Of a DNA stretch of 64,000 nucleotides, positions 8,658-17,529 are shown piece after piece; position 1 is the stretch's first letter; each line of letters begins with the position of its first letter. Source of the DNA: Alteromonas sp. CI.11.F.A3 (GTDB taxonomy: Bacteria > Pseudomonadota > Gammaproteobacteria > Enterobacterales > Alteromonadaceae); NCBI RefSeq assembly GCF_032925565.1, contig NZ_CP136708.1, positions 2,728,001 through 2,792,000 of the forward strand. The letters are read 5' to 3'. The notes beneath the pieces were generated by a model. It did not search any database. It saw only the letters and a list, made by a program, of their open reading frames with translations, and had not been told where the DNA came from. Made by a program: the position numbers and the translations under genes.

Positions 8658-9097
8658 CCGCGTTGCCCCCCCTATTCTGTGTTAATACAAAACGCTTTTA
8701 AAGCTGTTTAACAGCACCTCATTTTATTTAAGATGTCCAAAACCCGAAGTAATTTAACCTGTTAGCTCGGGCCTTTGGACAGTTTAATTCCATTCTTTTT
8801 ATTCATAGTTTTCATCTTTCACATCGCTTCATATAAGCAGATTGCTTCTAAGTCAGAACGATTACCTAATAATTTTATATTTCAAAATCGAAGATTATGA
8901 GCAAAACTCATCATTTTATGAAATTAAATCATTTTTATTCATCAATAAATCTGCGTATAAAACCCTCTCTGCTCGACACAACTAACGTATTGCATTCGTT
9001 TTTAATTCGCCGCTACAGGCTTAATTGGAAAATACAGAACAGTTGTACTGAGCAAAAAAATTTGGGTTTATGTTCACAAATGGAATGTCAGATCACC
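8586..9097. other. Long spacer before mesX
   Basis: 512 bases between the YchJ-family gene and the likely mesX start. It holds the tandem repeats, a 13-base palindrome (GCTGTT-T-AACAGC, 8703-8715) and a 48-base hairpin (8734-8781). From 8897 it is open in the mesX frame, but that extension does not look like protein of the family and I treat it as leader. Confidence 0.5.
8734..8781 (+). promoter_or_regulatory. Two-part hairpin in the mesX leader region
   Basis: An outer 8-bp stem (TGTCCAAA 8734-8741 with TTTGGACA 8774-8781) and an inner 5-bp stem (CCCGA 8743-8747 with TCGGG 8767-8771) enclose a 19-base loop. No T-run follows, so it is not a simple terminator. It could be a regulatory RNA element or a protein operator for the methionine genes. 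It resembles none of the SAM, SAH or cobalamin riboswitch cores I know. Confidence 0.4.
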
Positions 9098-10075
9098 ATG
9101 AATAACACTTTTACTTTTTCGCTTAATCGCGTTTGTTTTGATGAGAATTACCGTCCATCTGACAACACACGTATCACCACCAACTTTGCTAACTTGGCTA
9201 GGGGCAATCGACGTCAGGATAATCTTCGAAACGCATTACAGATGATAGACAATCGTTTCAATGCACTTGCGTATTGGGACAATGTTAACGGCGATCGTTA
9301 TTCGGCAAAGCTTGAAATTATATCGGTTGATATTGATGTTGAAGGTAACGGTTCTACCTTTCCTACTATTGAAATACTAAAAACAAATATTCTTGATCGC
9401 AAAACTAATACAACTATTGAAGGAATTGTGGGAAACAATTTCTCGTCTTATGTACGAGACTACGATTTTAGCGTGATCTTATCCGAGCACAATAAAAACC
9501 AAACCCAATTTAGTATTCCCAAGGATTTTGGTGATTTACATGGGAAGTTGTTTAAAGCATTCGTAAATTCAGGCGTTTACAAAGAAAGTTTCAGTAAATC
9601 GCCTGTTATCTGCCTAAGTGTTTCTGAAAACAAAACTTACCAAAGAACTGAAAATCAACACCCTGTATTAGGTTTTGAATATCTTCCTGATGGCTCATCG
9701 TTAACTGAGCAGTATTTTCAAAAGATGGGCCTGCAGGTTCGCTATTTCATGCCGCCTAATAGCGTTGCACCTTTGGCATTTTATCATTTTGGCGATCTAC
9801 TAAACGATTACACCAATCTTGAGCTGATAAGCACCATTAGCACCATGGAAACATTCCAAAAGATTTATCGCCCTGAGATTTACAACGCTAACGCGGTTGC
9901 CGGAAGAGTGTATCAACCTAATTTAAAACACCAAGATCATTCACTCACACAAATAGAATATGACCGAGAAGAACGTAATCACTTAGCGGCTCAGCAAGGT
10001 AAGTTTGTTGAAGAGAATTTCATCAAGCCTTATCACAATATTCTTCAGCAATGGTCTGCAAACTGCGCCCTTTAA
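9098..10075 (+). CDS. mesX: MesX (DUF1852), partner of methionine synthase MesD
   Basis: 325 residues from the ATG at 9098. DUF1852 proteins begin at MNNTFTFS.. and continue with DENYRPSDNTRITTNFANLARG, both seen right after this ATG. A longer frame from 8897 adds 67 residues unlike the family. Published work on folate-independent methionine synthases (Price, Deutschbauer and Arkin) found DUF1852 needed for the activity of MesD, which follows here with 25 bases between. Its own chemistry is not settled, but the pair needs oxygen. The ribosome site is weak (TGGAATG, 9081-9087, then 10 bases). Soluble, no signal peptide. Confidence 0.88.
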   Translation: MNNTFTFSLNRVCFDENYRPSDNTRITTNFANLARGNRRQDNLRNALQMIDNRFNALAYWDNVNGDRYSAKLEIISVDIDVEGNGSTFPTIEILKTNILDRKTNTTIEGIVGNNFSSYVRDYDFSVILSEHNKNQTQFSIPKDFGDLHGKLFKAFVNSGVYKESFSKSPVICLSVSENKTYQRTENQHPVLGFEYLPDGSSLTEQYFQKMGLQVRYFMPPNSVAPLAFYHFGDLLNDYTNLELISTISTMETFQKIYRPEIYNANAVAGRVYQPNLKHQDHSLTQIEYDREERNHLAAQQGKFVEENFIKPYHNILQQWSANCAL

Positions 10076-10100
10076 CTCATTCAAACGTGTAGTACATATT

Positions 10101-11129
10101 ATGAAAAAATTATTACCTACTTCAATCGCCGGCAGTCTGCCTAAACCGTCTTGGCTTGCACAACCTGAAACACTTTGGTCACCTTGGAAATTAGACGGTG
10201 ATGAACTGACTCAGGGCAAGCAAGACGCGTTACGTCTTTCGTTACTTAATCAGCGACAATCTGGTGTTGATATCATTAGTGATGGTGAACAAACTCGCCA
10301 ACATTTCGTTACCACTTTTATTGAGCATTTAAACGGTGTTGATTTTCAGCAGCGTAAAACGGTAAAAATCCGCGATAGATATGATGCCAGTGTACCTATG
10401 GTGGTTGGTGAAGTGACTCGCCAAAAAGCGGTGTTTGTTGATGATGCTAAATTTCTTCGTCAACAAACTGATCAGCCCATTAAATGGGCACTTCCTGGCC
10501 CCATGACTATGGTAGATACCCTTTACGACAGTCATTACAAAAGTCGCGAAAAGCTTGCCTGGGAATTTGCGAAAATATTAAACCAAGAAGCCAAAGAGTT
10601 GGAAGCTGCAGGCGTTGATATTATTCAGTTTGATGAACCTGCATTTAATGTCTTTTTCGATGAAGTGAATGATTGGGGAATAGCGGCACTTGAACGTGCT
10701 GCTGAAGGGCTAAAGTGTGAAACTGCCGTTCATATTTGCTATGGCTATGGCATTAAAGCCAACACCGACTGGAAAAAATCATTGGGCGCAGAGTGGAGAC
10801 AATACGAAGAGATTTTTCCAAAATTGCAATCGTCTTCTATCGACCTCATTTCACTAGAATGTCAGAATTCTCGAGTTCCCATGGAGTTAATCGAGTTGCT
10901 TCGTGGCAAAAAAGTCATGGTTGGTGCCATTGATGTAGCCACCAATGCTATTGAAACACCAGAAGAAGTCGCTAACACGCTTAGAAAGGCCCTACAGTTT
11001 GTGGATGCCGACAAACTACTCCCTTGTACAAACTGTGGCATGGTGCCTTTGTCACAACATGTAACACGCGGAAAACTCAACGCGTTGAGTGCAGGAGCTG
11101 AAATTATTAGGCAAGAACTGACGCGTTAA
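10101..11129 (+). CDS. mesD: MesD, folate-independent core methionine synthase
   Basis: 342 residues, equal to the catalytic half of MetE alone. Zinc ligands of the MetE barrel are all present: His211 and Cys213 (VHICYGYG), Glu253 (SLECQNSR) and Cys312 (CTNCGM). FDEP (177-180) is also kept. It lacks the N-terminal half that binds polyglutamyl methyl-folate, and with a DUF1852 gene just before it the match is to MesD, which makes methionine from homocysteine with a methyl donor other than methyl-folate. Start chosen at MKKLLPTSIAGSLPKP, the family N-terminus; an in-frame TTG or ATG further up would overlap mesX. Confidence 0.9.
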   Translation: MKKLLPTSIAGSLPKPSWLAQPETLWSPWKLDGDELTQGKQDALRLSLLNQRQSGVDIISDGEQTRQHFVTTFIEHLNGVDFQQRKTVKIRDRYDASVPMVVGEVTRQKAVFVDDAKFLRQQTDQPIKWALPGPMTMVDTLYDSHYKSREKLAWEFAKILNQEAKELEAAGVDIIQFDEPAFNVFFDEVNDWGIAALERAAEGLKCETAVHICYGYGIKANTDWKKSLGAEWRQYEEIFPKLQSSSIDLISLECQNSRVPMELIELLRGKKVMVGAIDVATNAIETPEEVANTLRKALQFVDADKLLPCTNCGMVPLSQHVTRGKLNALSAGAEIIRQELTR

Positions 11130-11152
11130 TGTTAACGTCCTAATTACTATTA

Positions 11153-11207
11153 CAGAGCTGACACTGAGTTTGCATTTGCGCTTACTCAACTTTGTTGGTC
11201 AGCTCTG
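11153..11207. other. Long inverted repeat between mesD and the DUF4350 gene
   Basis: A 10-bp perfect stem (CAGAGCTGAC 11153-11162 with GTCAGCTCTG 11198-11207) encloses a second 5-bp stem (TGAGT 11165-11169 with ACTCA 11184-11188). It lies between convergent genes, so it may slow or end transcription, though neither strand has a T-run. Confidence 0.4.
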
Positions 11208-11208
11208 C

Positions 11209-12252
11209 TTAGCCCGCTAGCCAATGAATAATATTAAGTAAAAATCGTTCGTTTTGTTCAGCCCCCACCGACCTCATACCATGCTTCTTACCTGTTCGAG
11301 TATCGATTTGAGAAGAAAACATCATGCCTTCAGAAAACACCGCAACTCGCCCCTTGCCCAATTCCAACAAGGCACCCTGACTCCAGCCTTCGATATCTCT
11401 TCGAGGCGTGCTTGACGTTATTTCAAAAGGAACTTCTGGCTCAATAGATACCGCACGTGGCCCAAAAGTTAACAATGAAATAGCCGCTTCTGGTAGTAAA
11501 AAAGCAGCGCCGCCAAATGTTTTAACTTGAATCACTTCTTTTGTGTGCAACTGACTGTTTAATAATAATGTAAATGCGCCATGTGGACTTTCTTGCATAA
11601 AAACCGGAACTTCGACATGGTTTGGGCGTTTAGCTTCAGGATTGTCTTCAGAATTAGCATTAGCACTAGAATTATCATCTTGCGTAGCATCTTCATGTGC
11701 ATAGGTTACTGCGTGGCTAATTAGAGTACCCGTTGCTTTGTTAAACAATGTTGCCTTAACGTGGCCATTGGTAAACGTGAAGCCCAGTGCTGTTGCTAGG
11801 CTTTCAATCACTTTAGGAAAAGGGGCGTGATCAGCAATAAGAAAAAGAGAACCGCCTTTACGTACCCACTCAACCACATCAGTCACTTCCTCATTAGTTA
11901 GCGCTTGGTCAAACGGGGGTTGCCAGTTGCTTCGTTTTTTATCAAGGGCGTTGGCGATAACAAGAATATCCACATTTTTAAGGGCCTGTTGGCTGAAACT
12001 TACCTTGTTTGATTCAACCGTGACGCCGTCGCTGAGCAACACTTTAGCGAAGGGCTTAAAACGATTATTAATGGTAAGAAAATTGTAGTGAGCTTCATCA
12101 ACCATTACCACTGGGCTGAAATTTGCGGTGTAAGTCGCTGCTCGCTTGTAGGGTTCAAATGTCGCGTCTGCTTGCTGAGGGCTCTCAGTGCACGAAACCA
12201 CTAAAAGCACATTGAAAAGAGTAGTTATTCTCGCCATAGCTTTCATTAACAC
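11209..12252 (-). CDS. Putative lipoprotein with DUF4350 (glutamine amidotransferase-like) domain
   Basis: 347 residues. A short hydrophobic N-terminus ends in LLVVSC, a plausible lipobox, so the protein is probably a lipoprotein. The body has the DUF4350 pattern: a strand-helix core with LTNEEVTDVVEWVRKGGSLFLIADHAPFP (a glutamine amidotransferase-like Rossmann fold) and GKGRVAVFSEGMMFSSQ near the end. Such domains often sense or bind rather than catalyse. The true start could be the ATG at residue 3 or 6. Function unknown. Confidence 0.72.
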   Translation of the reverse strand: MLMKAMARITTLFNVLLVVSCTESPQQADATFEPYKRAATYTANFSPVVMVDEAHYNFLTINNRFKPFAKVLLSDGVTVESNKVSFSQQALKNVDILVIANALDKKRSNWQPPFDQALTNEEVTDVVEWVRKGGSLFLIADHAPFPKVIESLATALGFTFTNGHVKATLFNKATGTLISHAVTYAHEDATQDDNSSANANSEDNPEAKRPNHVEVPVFMQESPHGAFTLLLNSQLHTKEVIQVKTFGGAAFLLPEAAISLLTFGPRAVSIEPEVPFEITSSTPRRDIEGWSQGALLELGKGRVAVFSEGMMFSSQIDTRTGKKHGMRSVGAEQNERFLLNIIHWLAG

Positions 12253-12434
12253 ATCCTTATGAATAACTTCTAAAGTAAAAAGAATAAAAATAAAGCTAAA
12301 TATTTCATAGCATTAAACACATATTCGACTGTCATTAGATTATTTTCTAATCATTTTGTAATTTTTATTTTTTATCCGTGACTATAGCTTTGAAGGTTAA
12401 TTAATAATCACCAACCCATACACAGGGATTCACA

Positions 12435-13169
12435 ATGACGGCACAAACTTCAGTAAATCAAAATGAGTTAGCATTAAAAACCAACAAAACTTTCGAGAAT
12501 AATAAAACTCGCGTTGAAGATAATGCGTGGTTCACACAAGGTTGGCAGCTATTTAAACAGGCGCCTTTTTCGTTATTTGTTCTTATGCTGAGCCCGTTAA
12601 TTATTGAAGGCCTGCTGCAGCTATTAGCTGGCCCCGTAGCGCTAGTTCTATCAAAATGGATGATGGTGCCCGTTATTGGCGCTACGTGGCTCTGCATTCA
12701 TCACTTGGCAACAAAAGGAAAAGTATGGTCATTCTCTGCAATAAGCAATGCATCATGGGGAAAATTTTTACTTATTAGCCCTCTCCTTTTGCTCCCCTTT
12801 TTAAGTCAGCTTATGTTTTCTTGGTTACTACTTGGAAGTAGCGGTGTAGATTTACTTTTATTCCAACAGTTTATTGATATAAGCGCACATACGTTAGGCT
12901 TAATATTTTCATCGGCAGTCCCACTCATAATGCTATTACTTTTTGTTGCGCCACTAATGCTAATAGCTAAGCGCTCATTCAAACAAAGCATGACAACAAC
13001 CTTTTCGATTGTTTCTGCACAGCCTACATCTATCGCCATATTGTTCGCGCTAAACACCTTGGTTATTTACTTTGCGCCTCACACTTTTGGTTTGTCTGTG
13101 TTACTTGCAAGCCCAGTACTTGCATGTATCCACTATGGGGCTATTAAGGCAAATCTAAGCCAAATCTAG
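12435..13169 (+). CDS. BPSS1780-type membrane protein
   Basis: 244 residues: a soluble N-terminus (WFTQGWQLFKQAPFSLFVLMLSP is the family-like entry), then about five or six hydrophobic helices. No catalytic motif is visible. Proteins of this type, in Pfam-like family of BPSS1780, have no known role. A ribosome site (CAGGGA, 12422-12427) lies 7 bases before the ATG. The last codons are part of an 11-bp triple repeat. Confidence 0.7.
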   Translation: MTAQTSVNQNELALKTNKTFENNKTRVEDNAWFTQGWQLFKQAPFSLFVLMLSPLIIEGLLQLLAGPVALVLSKWMMVPVIGATWLCIHHLATKGKVWSFSAISNASWGKFLLISPLLLLPFLSQLMFSWLLLGSSGVDLLLFQQFIDISAHTLGLIFSSAVPLIMLLLFVAPLMLIAKRSFKQSMTTTFSIVSAQPTSIAILFALNTLVIYFAPHTFGLSVLLASPVLACIHYGAIKANLSQI

Positions 13170-13182
13170 GCCAAATCTAAGC
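13150..13182. repeat. Three 11-bp tandem repeats over a stop codon
   Basis: CAAATCTAAGC, CAAATCTAGGC, CAAATCTAAGC at 13150-13160, 13161-13171 and 13172-13182. The middle copy carries the TAG stop of the BPSS1780-type gene. Confidence 0.8.
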
Positions 13183-13220
13183 CATATGTAAATGATAAAT
13201 AACTTTTAAAATAAACCAAC

Positions 13221-13250
13221 AAAAAGGCCGCTCATGTCAGCGGTCTTTTT
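13221..13250. terminator. Bidirectional terminator
   Basis: A 12-bp stem with one G-T pair (13221-13232 with 13239-13250, loop CATGTC), with A-run and T-run flanks. It sits between two convergent genes and serves both. Confidence 0.85.
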
Positions 13251-13277
13251 CAACCTTTACCACTTACAATATTTTAC

Positions 13278-13937
13278 TCATGCCATTTTTCGTAAATACA
13301 CCCTATAGATCACTGCTATCACTAGACATACGCTAGCCGGCGCAATAAGCGAGAAAAACTGAAACATGCCAAACAGAATAGCGCCCGCTGTACCACCAAA
13401 AATGAAACCGGTAATAATGAGTAAGAATAGCTTGGCTTTTCTGGTATCTAGCTTTTCTCCTCGGCACAAGGCGCCAAGCATAATACCTAAATCGGTGAAA
13501 ATACCGGTAACGTGAGTGGTTCGAATAATAGCGCCGCTATAGGTTGTAGCTAACGCATTTTGAAGCCCGCAGGCCGCTGAAGCAAAAAAATGGCCGATAA
13601 ACTGTTCGTTATACAAAAACGCCAGTGCAACAAGCAATAAAAGCGCTTCTATCACAAGAGCAGTGTCGTAATGTCGCCCCAGTTTTAATGTAAACCCATG
13701 CAGTAAGAAGCCTGCAATGGAAGCGCCAGCAAGGAAGGAAAGCAAGACGCCTACAAGATGAAATGCATTTTGCAAAGAGCCTTGATAAACACCAGTACCT
13801 AGTAAAGTGGCAGTACCTGATAGGTGCGATACAGATTGATGGTCAAAACCAAGCAGCCCAATCGCGTTCACATAACCCGCCACCAGCGCTAAAATAAACG
13901 CGCCGAATTCTACCCACTTAGGTAGCTGTGAAATCAT
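13278..13937 (-). CDS. YoaK/DUF1275 family membrane protein
   Basis: 219 residues with about six hydrophobic helices. The DUF1275 marks are clear: GYVNAIGLLGFDHQSVSHLSGTATLLG near the N-terminus and ACGLQNALATTYSGAIIRTTHVTGIFTDLGIMLG in the middle. Predicted inner-membrane protein. The family has no proven function; a transport role is often guessed. Confidence 0.85.
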   Translation of the reverse strand: MISQLPKWVEFGAFILALVAGYVNAIGLLGFDHQSVSHLSGTATLLGTGVYQGSLQNAFHLVGVLLSFLAGASIAGFLLHGFTLKLGRHYDTALVIEALLLLVALAFLYNEQFIGHFFASAACGLQNALATTYSGAIIRTTHVTGIFTDLGIMLGALCRGEKLDTRKAKLFLLIITGFIFGGTAGAILFGMFQFFSLIAPASVCLVIAVIYRVYLRKMA

Positions 13938-14104
13938 GATACCTCGCCTATTTCGTATTCAGATAAGACAAGCATACTCGTAACAACACAGAATCAATCT
14001 GACCAATATCAATAAAAGCCGTGATAATAGACGCTTATGTGTCTATCAGCAGCACTGACATAGTTTGAATATCATAGCTTAAATACATGATATAAATACA
14101 TAGA

Positions 14105-14578
14105 TTAGCGCAGTAATAGCTCGCCTTGTACAGGAACGTATTTACTCGCGGCCTTTATAAGAGAAACCGAAGTGAGTTCTTGAACGCCATACACTTCTAC
14201 CTCTTTACCTTTATCTACTAGCTTACTGGCCAGCAAATCAAAGTCGCCATCCCCTGTGGCAAATACAATGGTGTCAGCTAATTCAGCGTACTCCATAGCA
14301 TCAATGGTAATGCCTACATCCCAATCGCCTTTCGCTGAACCATCGGCACGCTGAATGAATGGTTTTAACTTCACTTCAAAGCCAATACCACGCAGGATAT
14401 TTTGAAACTCTCGCTGCTTTGTATCGCCGCGCTCAATAGCATACGCCACCGCTTTCACCACGTTCCGACCTTCGGTAGCTGTGCGCCAAAACTGATTGTA
14501 GTCAAAATTGCACTTGTGAATTTGTCGGGTGGTGTAGTAAATATTCTGAACGTCGACGAAAAGCGCAACGTTATCCAT
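14105..14578 (-). CDS. NYN-domain (LabA/DUF88) putative nuclease
   Basis: 157 residues. A PIN-like NYN fold: N-terminal acidic site VALFVDVQNIYY (Asp9, Asn12), then DWDVGITIDAM (acidic cluster) and ATGDGDFDLLASKLVDKGKEV, the hallmark of LabA-type proteins. The family is predicted to cut RNA with a metal ion. 74 bases after the VF530-type gene on the same strand, so possibly co-transcribed. Confidence 0.87.
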   Translation of the reverse strand: MDNVALFVDVQNIYYTTRQIHKCNFDYNQFWRTATEGRNVVKAVAYAIERGDTKQREFQNILRGIGFEVKLKPFIQRADGSAKGDWDVGITIDAMEYAELADTIVFATGDGDFDLLASKLVDKGKEVEVYGVQELTSVSLIKAASKYVPVQGELLLR

Positions 14579-14652
14579 GGTTATTCCTTATGAGAGCGAG
14601 AAGGCTCAGTCTTTTTGGTGTTAATGACTAGCTTGCCTTTAGCGCGAGTAGA

Positions 14653-14871
14653 TTAGCTAAATGTACGAATATATAACGCTTCAACTTTGTCTCTCGCCCA
14701 CTGAGTTTTTCGCAAAAACTTCAGTGAAGATTTAACAGAAGGGTCGTTGTTGAAACAGTTCACCCTAATTTCTGCGTACAAGCCTTCCCATTGATAATGT
14801 TCAACGAGACGAACAAGGATTTTTTCAAGGGTAAGCCCGTGAAGAGGGTTGTTTGGCTGCTGTTGGTTCAT
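14653..14871 (-). CDS. VF530-type small DNA-binding protein (DUF2132)
   Basis: 72 residues from the ATG at 14871 ([19 protein letters not shown]). The family motif [25 protein letters not shown] and [26 protein letters not shown] is complete. The solved VF530 fold binds DNA; its role in the cell is unknown. An ATG eight codons upstream is possible but adds residues not in the family. Confidence 0.88.
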   Translation of the reverse strand: MNQQQPNNPLHGLTLEKILVRLVEHYQWEGLYAEIRVNCFNNDPSVKSSLKFLRKTQWARDKVEALYIRTFS

Positions 14872-14957
14872 AATGCTAATTCCGAATAGAAACAAATACG
14901 TATCGCGATTAATAAGCTCGCTAGTACGTTGATTTTGTTATTTTAACAGAGTATGTT

Positions 14958-14990
14958 GGCATTCCCTTCGAAAAATTCGAAGGGAATGCC
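14958..14990. repeat. 33-bp perfect inverted repeat
   Basis: A 15-bp perfect stem (14958-14972 with 14976-14990) with an AAA loop. No T-run on either strand, so it does not look like a terminator. It lies between the divergent VF530-type and DUF4870 genes, 47 bases before the latter, where an operator would be. Confidence 0.8.
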
Positions 14991-15037
14991 GTTAGAGCAA
15001 ATAAACATAATTAAATATTGATAAACAAGGAAGTTGT

Positions 15038-15439
15038 ATGAGTGACAATATGAATAATAACCAAGACATCAGTAAAACAAATGAAAATATTCAAGAGTAT
15101 TGGGGGATGCCCCTCAACACCTATTGCATGCTGATTCACCTTAGTCAGTTGACTAGTATTATCGTGCCTGGTTTAGGCTTAATTTTGCCTATCGTTATGT
15201 GGGCTGTGAATAAAGATAAGCACCAAGATATTGATATGCATGGAAAGGTAACCGTGAATTGGTTAATTAGCTTATTTATTTACTCGCTTATTTGTGGCGT
15301 GCTCACATTAATTATTATTGGTATGTTTGGCTTAGTAATACTCGCCATACTGAACTTTATTTTTGCTATTGTTGCTGCGCTGAAAGCTAACAAAGGTGAA
15401 TTATGGGTTTACCCACTTAGCATTACCTTTCTTAAATAA
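15038..15439 (+). CDS. DUF4870 small membrane protein
   Basis: 133 residues. The DUF4870 pattern is seen: WGMPLNTYCMLIHLSQLTSIIVPGLGLILPIVMWAVNKDKHQDIDMHGKVTVNW, then two more hydrophobic helices, so three to four membrane spans in all. A good ribosome site (AAGGAAG, 15028-15034) precedes the ATG. Function unknown. Confidence 0.85.
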   Translation: MSDNMNNNQDISKTNENIQEYWGMPLNTYCMLIHLSQLTSIIVPGLGLILPIVMWAVNKDKHQDIDMHGKVTVNWLISLFIYSLICGVLTLIIIGMFGLVILAILNFIFAIVAALKANKGELWVYPLSITFLK

Positions 15440-15479
15440 CTTTCAAATAACCAATTAAATTGGTCAATTAACGTTATAT

Positions 15480-15986
15480 ATGAAAATTAAACATGACGAC
15501 CTTAGCAGCGGCGATGTTATCGCCCTGCTAGAAGAGCACTTAAAAGATATGTACGCCACTTCTCCCCCAGAAAGTGTGCATGCCTTAGATGTTACCGCGT
15601 TAAAGTCACCTGACATTACCTTCTTTAGCGCATGGCAAGGCGACGTTTTAGCTGGCTGTGTCGCGATAAGAAAATTAAGCAACACTGAAGCTGAATTGAA
15701 ATCTATGCGAACTGTTGCCGCTTTTCGTAATAAAGGCGTAGCAACACAGTTGCTAACCTTTGTGATTGAATTCGCTATAGCAAACGGTTACCGCACGTTA
15801 AGCTTGGAGACTGGCACACAAGGCTATTTCAAAGCCGCTCGGCAGTTGTATGCCAAAAACGGTTTTGAAGACTGCGAGCCTTTTGGCAGTTATCAGCTTG
15901 ATCCCAATAGCCATTTTATGACCAAACCGTTAGTTAACATTGACATATCCCCGTCATCCCCGCCAAAATGCTTTAATACTGGCTAA
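15480..15986 (+). CDS. GNAT-family N-acetyltransferase
   Basis: 168 residues. Acetyl-CoA binding motif A is seen as LKSMRTVAAFRNKGVATQLL, with the later TLSLETGTQGYFKAARQLYAKNGFEDCEPFGSY block (motif B), typical of the GNAT group that acetylates small molecules or amines. The substrate cannot be read. It ends 16 bases before the modF-like gene and may share its promoter. Confidence 0.9.
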   Translation: MKIKHDDLSSGDVIALLEEHLKDMYATSPPESVHALDVTALKSPDITFFSAWQGDVLAGCVAIRKLSNTEAELKSMRTVAAFRNKGVATQLLTFVIEFAIANGYRTLSLETGTQGYFKAARQLYAKNGFEDCEPFGSYQLDPNSHFMTKPLVNIDISPSSPPKCFNTG

Positions 15987-16002
15987 CTGAAACGTCTGCA
16001 TT

Positions 16003-17433
16003 TTGACCACGCTATCGCTACACAAGTATCAAGTAAAACTAGAAAACAACTTCACCACTCCTGCATTTACTTTTACCGTTAATCAAGGTGAGCATGTACT
16101 CATTGCTGGGCGAAACCGTGCAGGGAAATCCTTGCTTATGGCGGCACTTGCCGGTCGTGGTAAGCCACTAGCAGGTTCACGCATATGTAAAGTGTCAGTT
16201 GCTGAAGTGAGCGTAGCCGTTCAACAAGCACTCATTCTAGAAGAAAAACAGAAAGACAGTGCCGACCTGCTTGATATTGTGGCCGAGCCTACCCTAGTAC
16301 ACGAGCTTTTAAGTCAAGCGAACCCTGACTATATAGAACACAGCGCATACGAAGCTTTATCTATAGCGCTGCAGGTTGAGCATTTACTCAATACCGCCTT
16401 TCTTTCACTGTCTACGGGTGAAACACGTAAAGTACTTTTGTTGCTCGCATGGGTGAGCAATGCTGACGCTATTTTAATTGATGAGCCTTTTGAAGGGTTA
16501 GATAAAGAAGCACGGGCGCGTTTTAACACCTTCTTGAGCCAACAAACTCAGTCCACCTTAGTGATAACGGCAAACACAGTGCGTGATGTGCCGAATGTGG
16601 CTTGTAAGTTAGTCTTAGTTGATGCGCTAACTATTGTATCGTCTAGCGACGACAACATGGCACCTGAAGTCTTGGTTAATCATTTATCCTCTTGGTTTAG
16701 CTTAAGCACGGCTAACCCCACATTGCCGCCTAGCACTGAAACGTCTAAAGTCTTTCCCAAAGATGAGCCGGTTATTGCACTTCGAAATGGGTTTGTTAAG
16801 TACGATGACAATACCGTATTTAAAGATTTAGATTTTGTGGTCTACCCAGGCCAGCATTGGCAAATATCTGGGCCCAATGGCTCGGGCAAAACATGCCTAC
16901 TGACTATGATCACAGGCGATAACCCTCACTGCTATACCAATGATTTAACCTTGTTTGGAATAAAGCGAGGCACTGGGGAAAGTATATGGGATATCAAGCA
17001 ACACATTGGCATAATGTCAAACGCACTGCACATGCAGTACCGGGTAAATTACAGCGCTCACCATGTGGTGCTTTCTGGTTTTTACGACAGCATCGGCCTT
17101 TATACCACGCCAACCAATGCTGAAAACACGATTGCCGATGCATGGCTTGATGTTATTGGTTTTACCGATAACAAACACACTCCTTTTAATAACTTCTCGT
17201 TTGGTGAACAGCGCTTGTTACTTATTGTGCGCGCCATGGTGAAGCACCCGGCGGTATTAATACTTGATGAACCCTGCAATGGGCTAGATGATATTAATCG
17301 CACCAATGTGCTGGCGCTAATTAAGCTACTAGCTGGCTCTACCCATACCACCCTGCTTTATGTAACTCACATAGCAGATGAGGCAATTGAGGGCATTGAT
17401 AACTTGCTTGATATGCGAGATTACCAAGGCTAA
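16003..17433 (+). CDS. ModF-like double ABC ATPase
   Basis: 476 residues with two full ABC nucleotide-binding domains and no membrane part. Domain 1 has Walker A GRNRAGKS (near 37-44), the signature LSTGE and Walker B AILIDEPFEG. Domain 2 (from ~257) has GPNGSGKT, FSFGEQR and VLILDEPCNGLDD. This layout and length match ModF, described as a cytosolic ATPase linked to molybdenum in E. coli (490 residues). No modABC genes are nearby, so the link to molybdate is by family only. TTG start inferred. Confidence 0.78.
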   Translation: MTTLSLHKYQVKLENNFTTPAFTFTVNQGEHVLIAGRNRAGKSLLMAALAGRGKPLAGSRICKVSVAEVSVAVQQALILEEKQKDSADLLDIVAEPTLVHELLSQANPDYIEHSAYEALSIALQVEHLLNTAFLSLSTGETRKVLLLLAWVSNADAILIDEPFEGLDKEARARFNTFLSQQTQSTLVITANTVRDVPNVACKLVLVDALTIVSSSDDNMAPEVLVNHLSSWFSLSTANPTLPPSTETSKVFPKDEPVIALRNGFVKYDDNTVFKDLDFVVYPGQHWQISGPNGSGKTCLLTMITGDNPHCYTNDLTLFGIKRGTGESIWDIKQHIGIMSNALHMQYRVNYSAHHVVLSGFYDSIGLYTTPTNAENTIADAWLDVIGFTDNKHTPFNNFSFGEQRLLLIVRAMVKHPAVLILDEPCNGLDDINRTNVLALIKLLAGSTHTTLLYVTHIADEAIEGIDNLLDMRDYQG

Positions 17434-17529
17434 TTTGCTTTTGTTAATGTAGCTTTTGCTAATGTGGCTTTTTTGATATGACTTCCATGTACAAAACACC
17501 ATTGAAGCGGCTTGCCCACTTATAAAAGA

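Noticed and set aside
8734..8781. MetJ box, SAM or cobalamin riboswitch ahead of mesX
   Set aside because: No tandem AGACGTCT-like repeats and no conserved riboswitch core sequences could be found by eye.
8897..9097. 67-residue N-terminal extension of the mesX frame
   Set aside because: The DUF1852 family starts at MNNTFTFS, and the extension has no family-like sequence. I treat it as leader and chose 9098.
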